From an uncultured Chloroflexota bacterium (GTDB lineage Bacteria > Chloroflexota > Anaerolineae > Anaerolineales > Villigracilaceae), in assembly GCA_900696595.1 (NCBI GenBank), contig CAADGT010000235.1, positions 1 through 33,995 of the forward strand: 33,995 nt of DNA. Reading direction: 5' to 3'. Positions within the stretch are counted from its first letter, which is position 1; every line of letters starts with the position of its first letter. The position numbers and the translations under genes are program-made. The notes under the pieces were generated by a model. It saw only the letters and a list, made by a program, of their open reading frames with translations, was not told the origin of the DNA and ran no database searches. This document shows, piece by piece, positions 1-8,021 of this stretch.

Positions 1-183
1 ACCCTGTGCAACTGGTTCGGCGTGGACTCGGTCGGCGTGGAGGCGGCGAACCGCTACTTCCTCAAACGCGCCCGCCTGTGGTGGAACATCCGCGAGACGT
101 TTGCGATATTCCAATCCATGTGGGATCTGCTGGTCGCAAAACCGTTACCCGTCATGGGCGAGCCGGAGCCGATTTTTGAGTAA
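1..183 (+). CDS. C-terminal fragment of an unrecognised protein (cut by window edge)
   Basis: Frame 1 is open from the first base to a TAA at 181-183 and gives the last 60 residues of a protein that starts outside the window. The segment is rich in aromatic and basic residues (ANRYFLKRARLWWNIRETF) and ends in a Pro/Glu-rich tail (PLPVMGEPEPIFE). I do not recognise the family, and no transmembrane segment or catalytic motif is visible in this piece. Codon use matches the following genes. The next gene starts 124 bp downstream behind a large palindrome, so this gene probably ends its own transcript. Confidence 0.6.
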   Translation, partial: TLCNWFGVDSVGVEAANRYFLKRARLWWNIRETFAIFQSMWDLLVAKPLPVMGEPEPIFE

Positions 184-222
184 AATCAACCCCGTTGTCC
201 GACAACTCCCCAAAATCACCCT

Positions 223-250
223 AAATTAGGGGAGTCGACTCCCCTAATTT
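223..250. promoter_or_regulatory. 28-bp perfect palindrome, probable operator of the HD/sulfatase operon
   Basis: The two 14-nt halves (AAATTAGGGGAGTC and its exact complement) meet without a loop. Two further GGGGAG half-sites flank it: CTCCCC at 206-211 and GGGGAG at 261-266. That makes four copies in alternating orientation between 201 and 270. A -10-like TATAAA lies at 252-257 and no normal -35 is visible, so the palindrome occupies the -35 region. There is no T-run, which argues against a terminator. The binding protein is unknown. Confidence 0.6.
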
Positions 251-307
251 GTATAAATTGGGGGAGTTGGTCATCTTCAAGACAAAATTCATTACCGGAG
301 AAATTTC

Positions 308-874
308 ATGAACCGCGATGAAGCGTTATCCATTGTGCGCGAACACGTCAAAAACGAAGGGCTGGTGCGGCACATGCTGTCCGTCGAAGCCGCAATGCGC
401 TTCTACGCCGATAAATACGGCGAAGACACAGAAGCCTGGGGCTTGATCGGTTTACTGCACGACTTCGATTGGGAGATACACCCGACGCTCGAAGAACATC
501 CGCAGGCGGGCGCGCCCATATTGCGCGAACGCGGCGTGCCGGAGGATATCGTCCAGGATATTCTGAGCCATGCCGACCATCTCAACCTGCCGCGCGACAC
601 CGTCCGCCGCAAAGCCCTCTGCGCCTGCGACGAAGTGACGGGGCTGATCACGGCGGTCGCATTGGTGCGCCCCTCGCGTTCGTTATACGACCTCGAAGCC
701 AGTTCGGTCAAAAAGAAGTGGAAGGACAAAGCCTTCGCCGCCGGGACAAACCGCGCGGAGATGGAACGCGCCGCGAAGGAATTCGGCGTGGAGTTGTGGG
801 AGCATGTCGGCAACGTAATTCAAGCCATGCGCAAGATCGCGCCGGAACTGGACCTGGTCGGAAACCTGGGATGA
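308..874 (+). CDS. HD-domain protein (predicted metal-dependent phosphohydrolase)
   Basis: This 188-residue cytosolic protein has the signature of small HD-superfamily hydrolases. A first His is at 22 (LVRHML), the HD pair is H51-D52 in LLHDFDWE, and further His residues are at 64 and 88 (SHADH). Such proteins usually bind one or two divalent metals and hydrolyse phosphate esters of nucleotides or related compounds, but the substrate cannot be read from the sequence. The ATG follows GGAG at 297-300 with good spacing. The stop overlaps the start of the downstream sulfatase (ATGA, 871-874), so the two are probably translationally coupled. A palindromic operator-like sequence lies just upstream. 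The family call is firm and the function open. Confidence 0.85.
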   Translation: MNRDEALSIVREHVKNEGLVRHMLSVEAAMRFYADKYGEDTEAWGLIGLLHDFDWEIHPTLEEHPQAGAPILRERGVPEDIVQDILSHADHLNLPRDTVRRKALCACDEVTGLITAVALVRPSRSLYDLEASSVKKKWKDKAFAAGTNRAEMERAAKEFGVELWEHVGNVIQAMRKIAPELDLVGNLG

Positions 875-2364
875 AGCGGCTCCTCCTCTCTTTTATATTC
901 GCGCTCTTCCTAACCTCATGCGCGGCGGAAGAAACGCCCCCGCCTTACAACCCGCCCACGCCGATCGTGGATCACGCGCCAACCGTCTTCGACATTGACA
1001 TCGAATCGCCCGCCTCAACAGCGCGCTTCGACGACCCCCGCCCCAACATCATCCTGATCGTCGCCGACGACCAGCCCTACCACACCGTGGACTACATGCC
1101 CTTCGTCAAAACGGAGATGATGAAAAACGGAATTGTCTTCGAGAACAGTTTCGCCACCACGCCGCTGTGCTGTCCGGGCCGCGCGAGCATTTTATCCGGG
1201 CAATACGCGCACAACCATCAGGTTCTCACCAACACCCCGCCGTTGGGCGGCGCCGCCAAATTCGATTCCGAAACGAGTTTTTCGATCCGCCTGCAGGATG
1301 CGGGATACAAAACGGCATATCTCGGCAAATATATGAACGGCTACGACGACCTGCTCCCGACCGGCGTCGTCCTGCCGGGCTGGGACGTTTGGAATGTCTT
1401 CGTCGGCAAGAACCTGCCCGCAGACGAGGACGCGGGCAACCTTCAGTATTACTATAACTTCAGCCTTTCGCAGAACGGCGCGATCGCGGACTATAAACGC
1501 AACGATCTCAATTTCAGCGCGGATGTCGTCACGCGCATGGCGCTGGAATTCATCCGCGATTCAAAAGACGCCCCCTTCTTTCTGACCGTCAACTACTACA
1601 ACCCACATTCGCCCTATATTTGCGCGCCCCGCCACAAGGAGTCCTTCCGCGCAAGCACAGGCTGGGACTGGGTGCAATACCGCCCGCCCAACTTCAACGA
1701 GGAAAACATCCGCGACAAGCCGGATTACATCGGGGAACTTTCGCCTCTTTCCGACGCCGAGCTGGATACCGTCCATTTGCAGATTCTACGCTCGCTCCTC
1801 TCCGTGGACGACGGCGCCGCCTCCATCGCCGCCGCGCTGAAAAAAGCCAGGCTGGACGACGACACCATCGTCATCTCCACCTCCGATAACGGCTTGACCA
1901 TCGGCGATCACCGCTTCGGCGCGACGAAAAATTGTCCCTACGAGGCTTGCGTCAAGGTCCCGTTCATTGTGTACGCGCCGGGGCGCTTCGAGCCGCGCAT
2001 CGATCCGAATTTGGTCGCCAACATTGACCTGTATCCCACCATCGCCGACTGGGCTGGTTTCCAAACGCCCGAAACGGTTGACGGGACCAGTCTCGCCCCA
2101 TTGCTCGCAGACCCAGCCGTCCCCTGGCGCGACGCGCTCCTGATCGAACATTGGCCCACCGAGGGCGGGGTCGGCTCGATGATTCCCGAGTTTTATTCCA
2201 TCCGCGCGCGGGAATGGAAATATACCGAATACTCCACCGGCGAGACGGAGTTGTACGATTTGGTCAACGATCCTTACGAATTGCAAAACCTGGCGGGGAA
2301 AAGAGACTACCGCGAAATTCAGGCCGAACTGGCGGCGCGGTTGCAGAAGCTAAAGAAGGAGTGA
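871..2364 (+). CDS. Sulfatase (arylsulfatase / N-sulfoglucosamine-6-sulfatase-like), lipoprotein
   Basis: This is a 497-residue alkaline-phosphatase-superfamily sulfatase that would hydrolyse sulfate esters outside the cytoplasm. Residues 1-17 form a lipoprotein signal (MKRLLLSFIFALFLTSC) with C17 as the lipidation site. The sulfatase signature CCPGRASILSG begins at C100, whose Cys would be converted to formylglycine by a separate maturase not seen here. Metal-site elements are visible at VADDQ near the N-terminus and at SDNG followed by a Lys in the C-terminal half. The ending YDLVNDPYELQNLA is typical of the family. The frame is open far upstream, but the ATG at 871, overlapping the HD gene stop, places the signal peptide at the N-terminus and is clearly the right start. 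Carbohydrate sulfates such as heparan- or mucin-type glycans are plausible substrates, but this is inference. Confidence 0.9.
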   Translation: MKRLLLSFIFALFLTSCAAEETPPPYNPPTPIVDHAPTVFDIDIESPASTARFDDPRPNIILIVADDQPYHTVDYMPFVKTEMMKNGIVFENSFATTPLCCPGRASILSGQYAHNHQVLTNTPPLGGAAKFDSETSFSIRLQDAGYKTAYLGKYMNGYDDLLPTGVVLPGWDVWNVFVGKNLPADEDAGNLQYYYNFSLSQNGAIADYKRNDLNFSADVVTRMALEFIRDSKDAPFFLTVNYYNPHSPYICAPRHKESFRASTGWDWVQYRPPNFNEENIRDKPDYIGELSPLSDAELDTVHLQILRSLLSVDDGAASIAAALKKARLDDDTIVISTSDNGLTIGDHRFGATKNCPYEACVKVPFIVYAPGRFEPRIDPNLVANIDLYPTIADWAGFQTPETVDGTSLAPLLADPAVPWRDALLIEHWPTEGGVGSMIPEFYSIRAREWKYTEYSTGETELYDLVNDPYELQNLAGKRDYREIQAELAARLQKLKKE

Positions 2365-2376
2365 TTCCCCGGGAAA

Positions 2377-2405
2377 GCGTAGGCGACATTCTCTACGTCG
2401 CCCGC
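2377..2405. repeat. Small palindromic repeat, family C (GCGTAGGC type)
   Basis: The motif GCGTAGGCGAC-N-TTCTCT-N-GTCGCC forms a hairpin (arms 2382-2389 and 2395-2402, one mismatch) just after the sulfatase stop. A clearly related hairpin is at 19113-19140, with GCGTAGGCAACGTT, the same TCTC loop and AACATTGCC on the minus strand. It lies between the convergent sulfatase and glycosyltransferase genes and may act as a weak bidirectional terminator. Confidence 0.45.
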
Positions 2406-2418
2406 CGCATAACCTCGG

Positions 2419-4002
2419 TTACCTAAAATACGCCTCGTACCACTCCTCGCGGACAAAAAACAACCCCTCCGCGTCGCGGTAAACAAGACGATACCCGGGC
2501 AGTTGATCCTTATCGGCGTCCACATAGAATTGATAAATGTCCTCGAAGGAAGCCGGGTCGGCGGCGTTTTCGCGCGCGCCCTGCTGGGTGTAATCCCAAA
2601 TGCGCTGGGTCCAGAGCAGGATCAAGTCCGGCTCGATCTTGTTGACGACGCTGTATTTGATGTTCCAGTAACTGCGCACCACCCAGCGTGAATCATCCGG
2701 CAGGTACATGCGCACATCGCGGACGACGACCAGCGTTTCGCCGGTCGGGATGCGGGGAAGGATGTTCGCCTCCAGTTCCCGGTAAAAGACCAGCGAGGCT
2801 TCGTGTTCCTCGCGCGTCAAGACCTCGCGGTACAGTTCGATATCTTTTTGCGCATAAAGCGCGAACTGCCAGCCGATCACGACGAGGATAAGCGCGCCCA
2901 TCAACCAGCGCGCCGGGTTTCTTTTCGCTTCAAAAACAGGAAGGTCGAAAAGACCCGCAAGACTGCTGTAAACCGGAAGAAGAATCGGCAGAAAGAAATG
3001 CGTCGGCTTGATGGCGACCGCGAACAGAATGTACAACCCAAACGGAAGCGCCCACAAGGCGATCACCAGACTGCGCGCCCGGCTTTCGGCGCGGAGCAAC
3101 CCGAAGGCGAGGGCGAAGACCGCCAGCGCGATGAAAATTAACTCCCCGTACAACGATTCAATGATCGGCATCCACGAGGCGGGACCTTTGGCGTAGGACA
3201 GCACCCAGCCTTGATTCTGAAGCGAAGACTGGCGCGAAAGAATTTCGACCATATCCATCCGCTGGCTTTTGTAGACAAGAAAGGGATTGCTGAGGAAGAT
3301 CGCCGCCGCCATGATTCCGACGAAAGCGCCGGCGCGGACTGCGGCGGTACGCCAGTCAATTTTCTTTTGGAGAATCCCCAGCAGGATGTAAGCCGGAATG
3401 GCGAGGAAGAAAAACAAACCGATGACCTTCGTCCCGGCGGCGAGACCCGTGGCGGCCGCGGCAAGATAAAAGTCCCGCCCGAAGCGCAGTTCGTCCTTAT
3501 CCAAAAAGAAGATCACCAGCGCGACGAAGAAAACAGCGAGGCTGTCCGCATGCCACCACAGGTTGTTCTCCACCACCGCCGAAACGGCGAGCAGAAAAAT
3601 AAACAAGCCGATGGATTTCAGGGGGGATCGAAACTTGGTTTGCGTATAAACCAGCAGGAGCAGCGCCCCCAGCATCGGTAATACGCCGATGAACTGCCGA
3701 AGCAGAAGCATGTCCCGCTGGACGGAGTTGCCGATCAACACGAGCAGCGCGCTGGAAGCGTAGAAAAGCCAGCCGTAGTAGTAATGACCGTAGATGAAAA
3801 AGTTGATCAGAACCTGTTTGGGCGAATCTTCGCGCGCGACCATTTTGGCGGCGATGGGATACTGCGCGAATTCATCCGGCTCGAAGAGCGAAATCATCAT
3901 CTGGTCTTTTGCGCCGGTGTTGTTGGGCGGAATGAACAGGATGAAATAAAGCAGGCTGACGGCAAGCAGGATGAAGAAGGTTCGTTTTTGCGTCGCAGTC
4001 AT
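2419..4002 (-). CDS. Membrane glycosyltransferase-like protein (GT-C fold, GT39/ArnT/PMT type)
   Basis: This is a polytopic membrane protein of about 527 residues. The first membrane helix is at residues 9-24. It is followed by an external loop carrying an acidic pair, D43-E44 in LFEPDEFAQYP, the usual position of the catalytic or metal-binding Asp/Glu in lipid-linked sugar transferases of the GT-C fold. At least seven more hydrophobic stretches follow, with WWHADSLAVFF in a luminal position, and then a soluble C-terminal region of about 140 residues. It probably moves a sugar from a polyprenyl-phosphate donor to an acceptor outside the membrane. The frame stays open upstream to an ATG at 4035, but the ATG at 4002 gives a better N-terminus directly before the first helix. 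Neither start has a strong ribosome site. Substrate unknown. Confidence 0.75.
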   Translation of the reverse strand: MTATQKRTFFILLAVSLLYFILFIPPNNTGAKDQMMISLFEPDEFAQYPIAAKMVAREDSPKQVLINFFIYGHYYYGWLFYASSALLVLIGNSVQRDMLLLRQFIGVLPMLGALLLLVYTQTKFRSPLKSIGLFIFLLAVSAVVENNLWWHADSLAVFFVALVIFFLDKDELRFGRDFYLAAAATGLAAGTKVIGLFFFLAIPAYILLGILQKKIDWRTAAVRAGAFVGIMAAAIFLSNPFLVYKSQRMDMVEILSRQSSLQNQGWVLSYAKGPASWMPIIESLYGELIFIALAVFALAFGLLRAESRARSLVIALWALPFGLYILFAVAIKPTHFFLPILLPVYSSLAGLFDLPVFEAKRNPARWLMGALILVVIGWQFALYAQKDIELYREVLTREEHEASLVFYRELEANILPRIPTGETLVVVRDVRMYLPDDSRWVVRSYWNIKYSVVNKIEPDLILLWTQRIWDYTQQGARENAADPASFEDIYQFYVDADKDQLPGYRLVYRDAEGLFFVREEWYEAYFR

Positions 4003-4122
4003 GAGGCAATCATACCATCGCGGCGTTTTCCCCATCGCGCCGGTTGCGACAGATATAACGCAAAAGCGTCGCGGATGGCTCTGGAGCAGGTTACTGCCAG
4101 GTTCGCGCCAGACACGGACAGT

Positions 4123-4542
4123 CTACGCCGCCTGCTGTAAATTGAGCAACGTCTCTATAAAACGCTTCTGCCCCGAAGCATAATGCGCCGCCAGCGTATT
4201 CAAACGGAAAACGACAGTTCCGCCGTCCTTGAGTTCGAGGGCGATCATTTTCTGGTTGAGAAACCCGCCCGGCTTGATGGACTTGATGTCCGTAAAGGGA
4301 ATGGCGCTCAATCCTTTGTTCTCCATTTTCAGCGAAGCGACCCCCATCTCTGTGGCGATGATGAACATCCGTTTGCGGGTCAGGGCGGCAAAGTAATATC
4401 CGTCGCCGATCAGGCTCAAACCGCCGGTCAGGATGACGGTTTTCAAGGATTTGGTGTAGAGAAAACCGGTGAGTTCGATCCCCTCTCCGGGGTCGAGTTG
4501 AGGCGCGACTTCCTGGTGGATGAATTCATCGTATTTGTGCAT
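4123..4542 (-). CDS. PH-domain-like hypothetical protein
   Basis: This 139-residue protein has no signal peptide. Its pattern of short beta-strands resembles bacterial PH-like (YdjM/DUF-type) domains: GYYFAALTRKRMFIIAT, then FTDIKSIKPGGFLNQKMIALELKDGG, then a C-terminal helix (GQKRFIETLLNL). It starts behind a strong ribosome site (AAGGAGATAAG) only 21 bp after the stop of the upstream dehydrogenase gene, so the two are probably cotranscribed. Bacterial PH-like proteins tend to sit at membranes or in complexes, but nothing here fixes a partner. The assignment rests on fold-like pattern only. Confidence 0.65.
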   Translation of the reverse strand: MHKYDEFIHQEVAPQLDPGEGIELTGFLYTKSLKTVILTGGLSLIGDGYYFAALTRKRMFIIATEMGVASLKMENKGLSAIPFTDIKSIKPGGFLNQKMIALELKDGGTVVFRLNTLAAHYASGQKRFIETLLNLQQAA

Positions 4543-4563
4543 CTTATCTCCTTGTTTCTCCGC

Positions 4564-5454
4564 TCAATCCAAAATCCCAACCCCTGCCAGTTTTTCGATT
4601 ACGCCCACCACCGCCGAGTTATCCAGTTCGCCCATGCCCTGCTCGATCATCATCCTGAAGAATTTTGTGTGTTCCTCTGCCGCCGAGATGGGGATATCGT
4701 ATTCCTTCGCCGTATCCAGCACAATCCCCATATCCTTCAATTGCATGTGCGCCTTGAACCCCGGGTTGCGATTGCCGTCGAATAGACGCGGCGGCTTGAC
4801 GTCCAGCGTCCAGCATTGCGCGGCGCCGCCCTTGATCGCCTCCACCACCTTGCGCGGGTCCACGCCCGCCTTCTTCGAGAAGACCAGCAACTCGCCCATT
4901 GCCACCATCTGCGCCGCGACCATGATCTGATTCGCGGCCTTCGCCACCTGCCCCGCGCCCGCTTCCCCGACGTGAGTGACGCTCTTGCCCATCGCCAGAA
5001 GGACCGGCATGACTTTTTCCAACGCCCCCGCCTCGCCGCCGACCATGATCGTCAGCGTGCCGTTTTTCGCGCCGACATCGCCGCCTGAAACGGGCGCGTC
5101 GAGAGCGGAGATTCCTTTTTCCCTCAACTTTGCCGCGATCATGCGGGCCGACGCCGGTTTGATGGTCGAATTATCCACGAAGATCAGCCCTTCATGCGCG
5201 CCTGCGACGATTCCATTTTCTTCAGCCAAAACCACTTTTTCCACGTCGGGCGAATCGGGCAGGTTGGTAAAGACGATATCCGCCTGTTCTGCAACTTCCC
5301 TGGGAGAGTTCGCCGCCGCCGCCCCCTCCGCGGCCAGTTCATCCACCGCCGCGCGCGAACGGTTGTGTACGACCACGGGAAAACCCGCCTTCAAAATATT
5401 CCGCGCAATGGATTTGCCCATCAACCCCAGTCCGATGTACCCGACTCGCAGCAT
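4564..5454 (-). CDS. NAD(P)-dependent beta-hydroxyacid dehydrogenase (3-hydroxyisobutyrate dehydrogenase / tartronate semialdehyde reductase family)
   Basis: This 296-residue enzyme contains the full family pattern. A Rossmann dinucleotide site GYIGLGLMG is at residues 5-13, with a following HNRS loop that suggests NADPH preference. The substrate motif DAPVSGGDVGAKNGTL is near residue 118, and the catalytic-lysine motif GAGQVAKAANQ is near residue 165-175. The C-terminal helical dimer domain contains GFKAHMQLKDMGI. It would reduce or oxidise a small beta-hydroxy acid such as 3-hydroxyisobutyrate, glycerate/tartronate semialdehyde or succinic semialdehyde. Members cannot be told apart by eye. 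The ATG follows AGGAGAATTAG. A TATAAT on the minus strand at 5487-5492 may be its -10 box, but a -35 at normal spacing is not evident. The PH-like gene follows in the same transcript. Confidence 0.88.
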   Translation of the reverse strand: MLRVGYIGLGLMGKSIARNILKAGFPVVVHNRSRAAVDELAAEGAAAANSPREVAEQADIVFTNLPDSPDVEKVVLAEENGIVAGAHEGLIFVDNSTIKPASARMIAAKLREKGISALDAPVSGGDVGAKNGTLTIMVGGEAGALEKVMPVLLAMGKSVTHVGEAGAGQVAKAANQIMVAAQMVAMGELLVFSKKAGVDPRKVVEAIKGGAAQCWTLDVKPPRLFDGNRNPGFKAHMQLKDMGIVLDTAKEYDIPISAAEEHTKFFRMMIEQGMGELDNSAVVGVIEKLAGVGILD

Positions 5455-5568
5455 CTAATTCTCCTATCTTGCCAGTGTATATTGCAATTATAACTTGCCG
5501 GTCGGATCACGGAGTCAAAAGCGCCCGACATTTGACAGCCAGCGACGGGAGCGTTGGACCCCAAACGC

Positions 5569-5597
5569 AAAAGCCTGCCCCTTTGCAGGGACAGGCT
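5569..5597 (-). terminator. Rho-independent terminator of the SIMPL-domain gene
   Basis: On the minus strand the arms AGCCTGTCCCT and AGGGGCAGGCT (one mismatch) enclose a 4-nt loop and are followed by TTTTGCGTTT. The hairpin spans 5572-5597, about 20 bp after the stop of the gene ending at 5619. Confidence 0.8.
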
Positions 5598-5618
5598 CGC
5601 AATCTGATAAGAGGCGGG

Positions 5619-6341
5619 CTACTTGACCGTATAGGTCACGTTGACCGTCACCGTCACCGCCAGTTGACCGGGCTGGATCGGCACAGCCACTTCCGCGCCG
5701 CCGCCCCCGCCGCCCTTGCCGCCGTAGTAGTAGGGCGAAGCGCCGCTTTCATAGTAACTGATCTTCTGTATCTCCACCAGCGAAAGCCCCGCCACATCCG
5801 CCAGGTCCTGAGCCTGAGACTTCGCCTCCTCCACCGCTTTGGCGCGGGCTTCCTTGTTGGCTTCGGTCTTGTCCTCCACGTCGAACTGGATGCTGTAGAT
5901 GCTGTTCGCGCCCGCGGAGATCGCCGCGTCGAGCAGGTCGCCAAGTTTTTCGATGTTGCGGACGGTCACATAGACCGTATTGTCCACCACATAGTTCGTG
6001 CCGCTGATCTGACCGAGATCGTCATAAGTCGGGTTCGACCAGATGCTGAAGTTCGTGGTGCGAATATCCTTCTCCGCCACGCCAAAATCGCGAAGCGCCT
6101 GAATGACAGCCGTGGTCTGTTCCTTGTTGATCGAAACCGCCTCCGAAGCGTTCTCGCGCGGGGTATTCACACCGATATTGATGTACACAATATCGGGCGT
6201 CAGGTAAACCACGCCCACGCCGCTCACGTCCAGCGTCCGCAAATTCTCAGGCGCCGCCTGGTTGATGGTGGTCGGTCCGCAGGCGCTCAGGACGAGAGCC
6301 AGAACCGCCAGAACTGCAAAAGCAAAATATTTGGTGCGCAT
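5619..6341 (-). CDS. SIMPL-domain (DUF541) lipoprotein
   Basis: This 240-residue exported protein has a lipoprotein signal ending LALVLSAC (C21). The mature part matches the SIMPL/DUF541 family (BP26 or YggE-like). It begins with a VSGVGVVYLTPDIVYINIGV strand block, continues with the helix AVIQALRDFGVAEKDIRTTNFSI and the DDLGQISGTNYVVDNTVYVTVRN core, and ends in ITVNVTYTVK-like strands. A Gly-rich run (YYYGGKGGGGGG) near residue 205 is an unusual flexible insert. The family is often periplasmic and linked to oxidative stress or channel-like oligomers, with no enzyme activity established. The start follows AAAGGAGACAACA. It is monocistronic, with its own terminator. Confidence 0.85.
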   Translation of the reverse strand: MRTKYFAFAVLAVLALVLSACGPTTINQAAPENLRTLDVSGVGVVYLTPDIVYINIGVNTPRENASEAVSINKEQTTAVIQALRDFGVAEKDIRTTNFSIWSNPTYDDLGQISGTNYVVDNTVYVTVRNIEKLGDLLDAAISAGANSIYSIQFDVEDKTEANKEARAKAVEEAKSQAQDLADVAGLSLVEIQKISYYESGASPYYYGGKGGGGGGAEVAVPIQPGQLAVTVTVNVTYTVK

Positions 6342-6411
6342 TGTTGTCTCCTTTATGCTTCTATTTTACTCACACGACGCCCGCGCTTCACAAAAAGTTC
6401 CCGCGCCCGTC

Positions 6412-6440
6412 TTGAAATTTGGCGCGTTTGCGGCTAGAAT
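6412..6440 (+). promoter_or_regulatory. Sigma-70 type promoter of the nurA-herA operon
   Basis: A -35 box TTGAAA (6412-6417) and a -10 box TAGAAT (6435-6440) are separated by exactly 17 bp. The predicted start is near 6447, giving a leader of about 28 nt before the nurA ATG. Confidence 0.65.
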
Positions 6441-6474
6441 TGCACAAATGTTCTAATACAATAAACGTAGAGCC

Positions 6475-7647
6475 ATGCCAATCAATTATCAGGAAATCTA
6501 CACACAGACCAAACAAATTGGTTCGGGCGCGAAGGAAAGGCAAAAGAAGAAAGAGGAGGCGCAGGAACTCGCGCAAAAACTCCTCGACCAATTTTCTTCC
6601 AATTTGGATTTCCTGCGCTCCAAAGTGGATTCCGCCAAAGCGGCTGACCCCAACCTCCGCTGCGCCGTCCCATTGGATGAAGCCCTCGCCTCTCGCTACC
6701 CCGCGCCGGATCCTGTTCCCGCGACCTTGATCGCCGCCGACGGCTCGCAGATCGTCCCCAACCGGCACGACCCGTTTCAATATTATGTCATCAATGTCGG
6801 GGCAATCGCCATGCAAATGGGCTCGGGCAACGCGCCGGAAACGGAGGCGGAAACCCAATTAAAAGTTCTGGATGAATTCGACGATACACACTTCAGCGAC
6901 AGTAAAATCGCCTTGATGCGCGACGTCGCCGAGCGCAAGAAACTGCTGACAATGTCTGAAAAATTCACCGGCTCGGTCGTCGCGCTCACCGAAGGTCAAT
7001 TGGAATTATGGGGCGCGATGGACAGCGAAAACGCGCGCGCATTCGAGCAAAACCTGCAAGATTACCTGGACACGCTCGCATCCATGCGCGAAAAAGGGGT
7101 CATCGCAGGCGGGTATGTGGATAAGCCCTCGGCGAACTGGTTCGTCAAACTCCTTGAAATCGCCGCAACCCCGCAGGACGAATTGCAGAACATCCGCAAG
7201 AACCGTCTGCTGACAGGCGCAACCGACTATTGGATGTTCAGCCAAATCCTGGGAGAGCGCGAACGCTCTGCGGTCTTCGCCCTGCAATCCAAATCGGCCG
7301 AAAAATACAAGGGCGCGCTCGCCCTCCATTTCTTTTATTTGAACGTGGGCAGCGTCAAATATCCAAAGATCGCGCGGGTGGACGTGCCTCAATGGGTGGC
7401 GGCCAGTCCGCCCATGCTGAATGCGTTGCACGCCGCGCTTATCGAACAATCCAAAATCATGGGCGACAAACAGCCGTTCCCCTACATCCTGCATCGCGCT
7501 CATGAAATCGCCGTTGTAACCCACCGTGACAAGGAAGAAATTGACCGATTGCTCGCTCGGGAATTTCCTCCCGTCGTCGGCGAGGCGAGGGAGAAATCCG
7601 CCAAACAATCCGCGAAGGATTTACAAGGAAGGAGCGTTTATAAATGA
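6475..7647 (+). CDS. nurA: NurA-domain 5'-3' nuclease
   Basis: This 390-residue protein is a NurA-type nuclease, the partner of the HerA translocase in DNA double-strand-break end resection. Family features seen are an N-terminal Lys/Glu-rich helical coiled region (KERQKKKEEAQELAQKLLDQF), the AADGSQI acidic motif near residue 88, a second acidic strand VVALTEGQLELW, the GGYVDKPSANWFVKLL segment, and a C-terminal RAHEIAVV motif. Acidic residues in these motifs bind Mn or Mg in known NurA. The pairing with herA about 1 kb downstream on the same strand makes the call firm. The stop overlaps the next gene start (ATGA at 7644-7647). The initiation region lacks a clear ribosome site. Confidence 0.85.
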   Translation: MPINYQEIYTQTKQIGSGAKERQKKKEEAQELAQKLLDQFSSNLDFLRSKVDSAKAADPNLRCAVPLDEALASRYPAPDPVPATLIAADGSQIVPNRHDPFQYYVINVGAIAMQMGSGNAPETEAETQLKVLDEFDDTHFSDSKIALMRDVAERKKLLTMSEKFTGSVVALTEGQLELWGAMDSENARAFEQNLQDYLDTLASMREKGVIAGGYVDKPSANWFVKLLEIAATPQDELQNIRKNRLLTGATDYWMFSQILGERERSAVFALQSKSAEKYKGALALHFFYLNVGSVKYPKIARVDVPQWVAASPPMLNALHAALIEQSKIMGDKQPFPYILHRAHEIAVVTHRDKEEIDRLLAREFPPVVGEAREKSAKQSAKDLQGRSVYK

Positions 7648-8006
7648 CAAGTCGTTTCACAGTTTTCGTCGTCGCCGACTATCAGGCTCCATATCCAGAC
7701 CCAATTCAGGCCAAGGCGGGAGATATTGTCGTCCTCCATCCCGAAAAGAAGACCGACATACAAGGCTGGGTCTGGTGTTCAAACTCCGCCGGAAAAAGCG
7801 GATGGGTTCCGACAAAATATATCGCAGCCGGCGGAGACCGGGGAAAAATACTCCATGACTACAACGCCATCGAACTGACGGTTCGCGTCGGCGAGACGCT
7901 GACTGTCCATCGGGAAGAGAGCAATTTCTATTGGGTCGAAAATCAAAAAGGACAACAGGGCTGGGTTCCTGTTGGGAACGTCGAACGCTTGAAGGCGAAT
8001 CAATAA
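7644..8006 (+). CDS. Tandem SH3-domain protein
   Basis: This 120-residue soluble protein is built of two SH3-like units. The first runs from VADYQAPYPDP through KAGDIVVLHPEK and GWVWCSN to SGWVPTKYI. The second runs from LHDYNAIELTVRVGETLTV through YWVEN to GWVPVGNV. The xxDYxA / G-E-D / W / GWVPxxxV order is the eukaryote-like variant SH3 pattern, not the exported bacterial SH3b pattern, and there is no signal peptide. It probably binds peptides or a partner protein. It starts inside the nurA stop codon (ATGA overlap) behind GGAAGGAG and lies between nurA and herA, which suggests an adaptor role in the NurA-HerA machinery. The adaptor role is inference. Confidence 0.8.
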   Translation: MTSRFTVFVVADYQAPYPDPIQAKAGDIVVLHPEKKTDIQGWVWCSNSAGKSGWVPTKYIAAGGDRGKILHDYNAIELTVRVGETLTVHREESNFYWVENQKGQQGWVPVGNVERLKANQ

Positions 8007-8021
8007 CAAGGCAAGGGATGC

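Noticed and set aside
469..870. Upstream extension of the sulfatase reading frame
   Set aside because: It overlaps the HD gene in another frame, reads as Arg/Gly/Pro-rich noise, and the signal peptide begins only at 871.
1786..2286. Open frame opposite the sulfatase gene
   Set aside because: High-GC antisense shadow with no ribosome site or recognisable domain; the same holds for long frames opposite clpC, herA, the M16 genes and the dehydrogenase.
5487..5540. Promoter of the hydroxyacid dehydrogenase gene (TATAAT with TTGACT upstream on the minus strand)
   Set aside because: The spacer is about 20 bp, outside the normal range, so I mention only the -10 in the gene entry.
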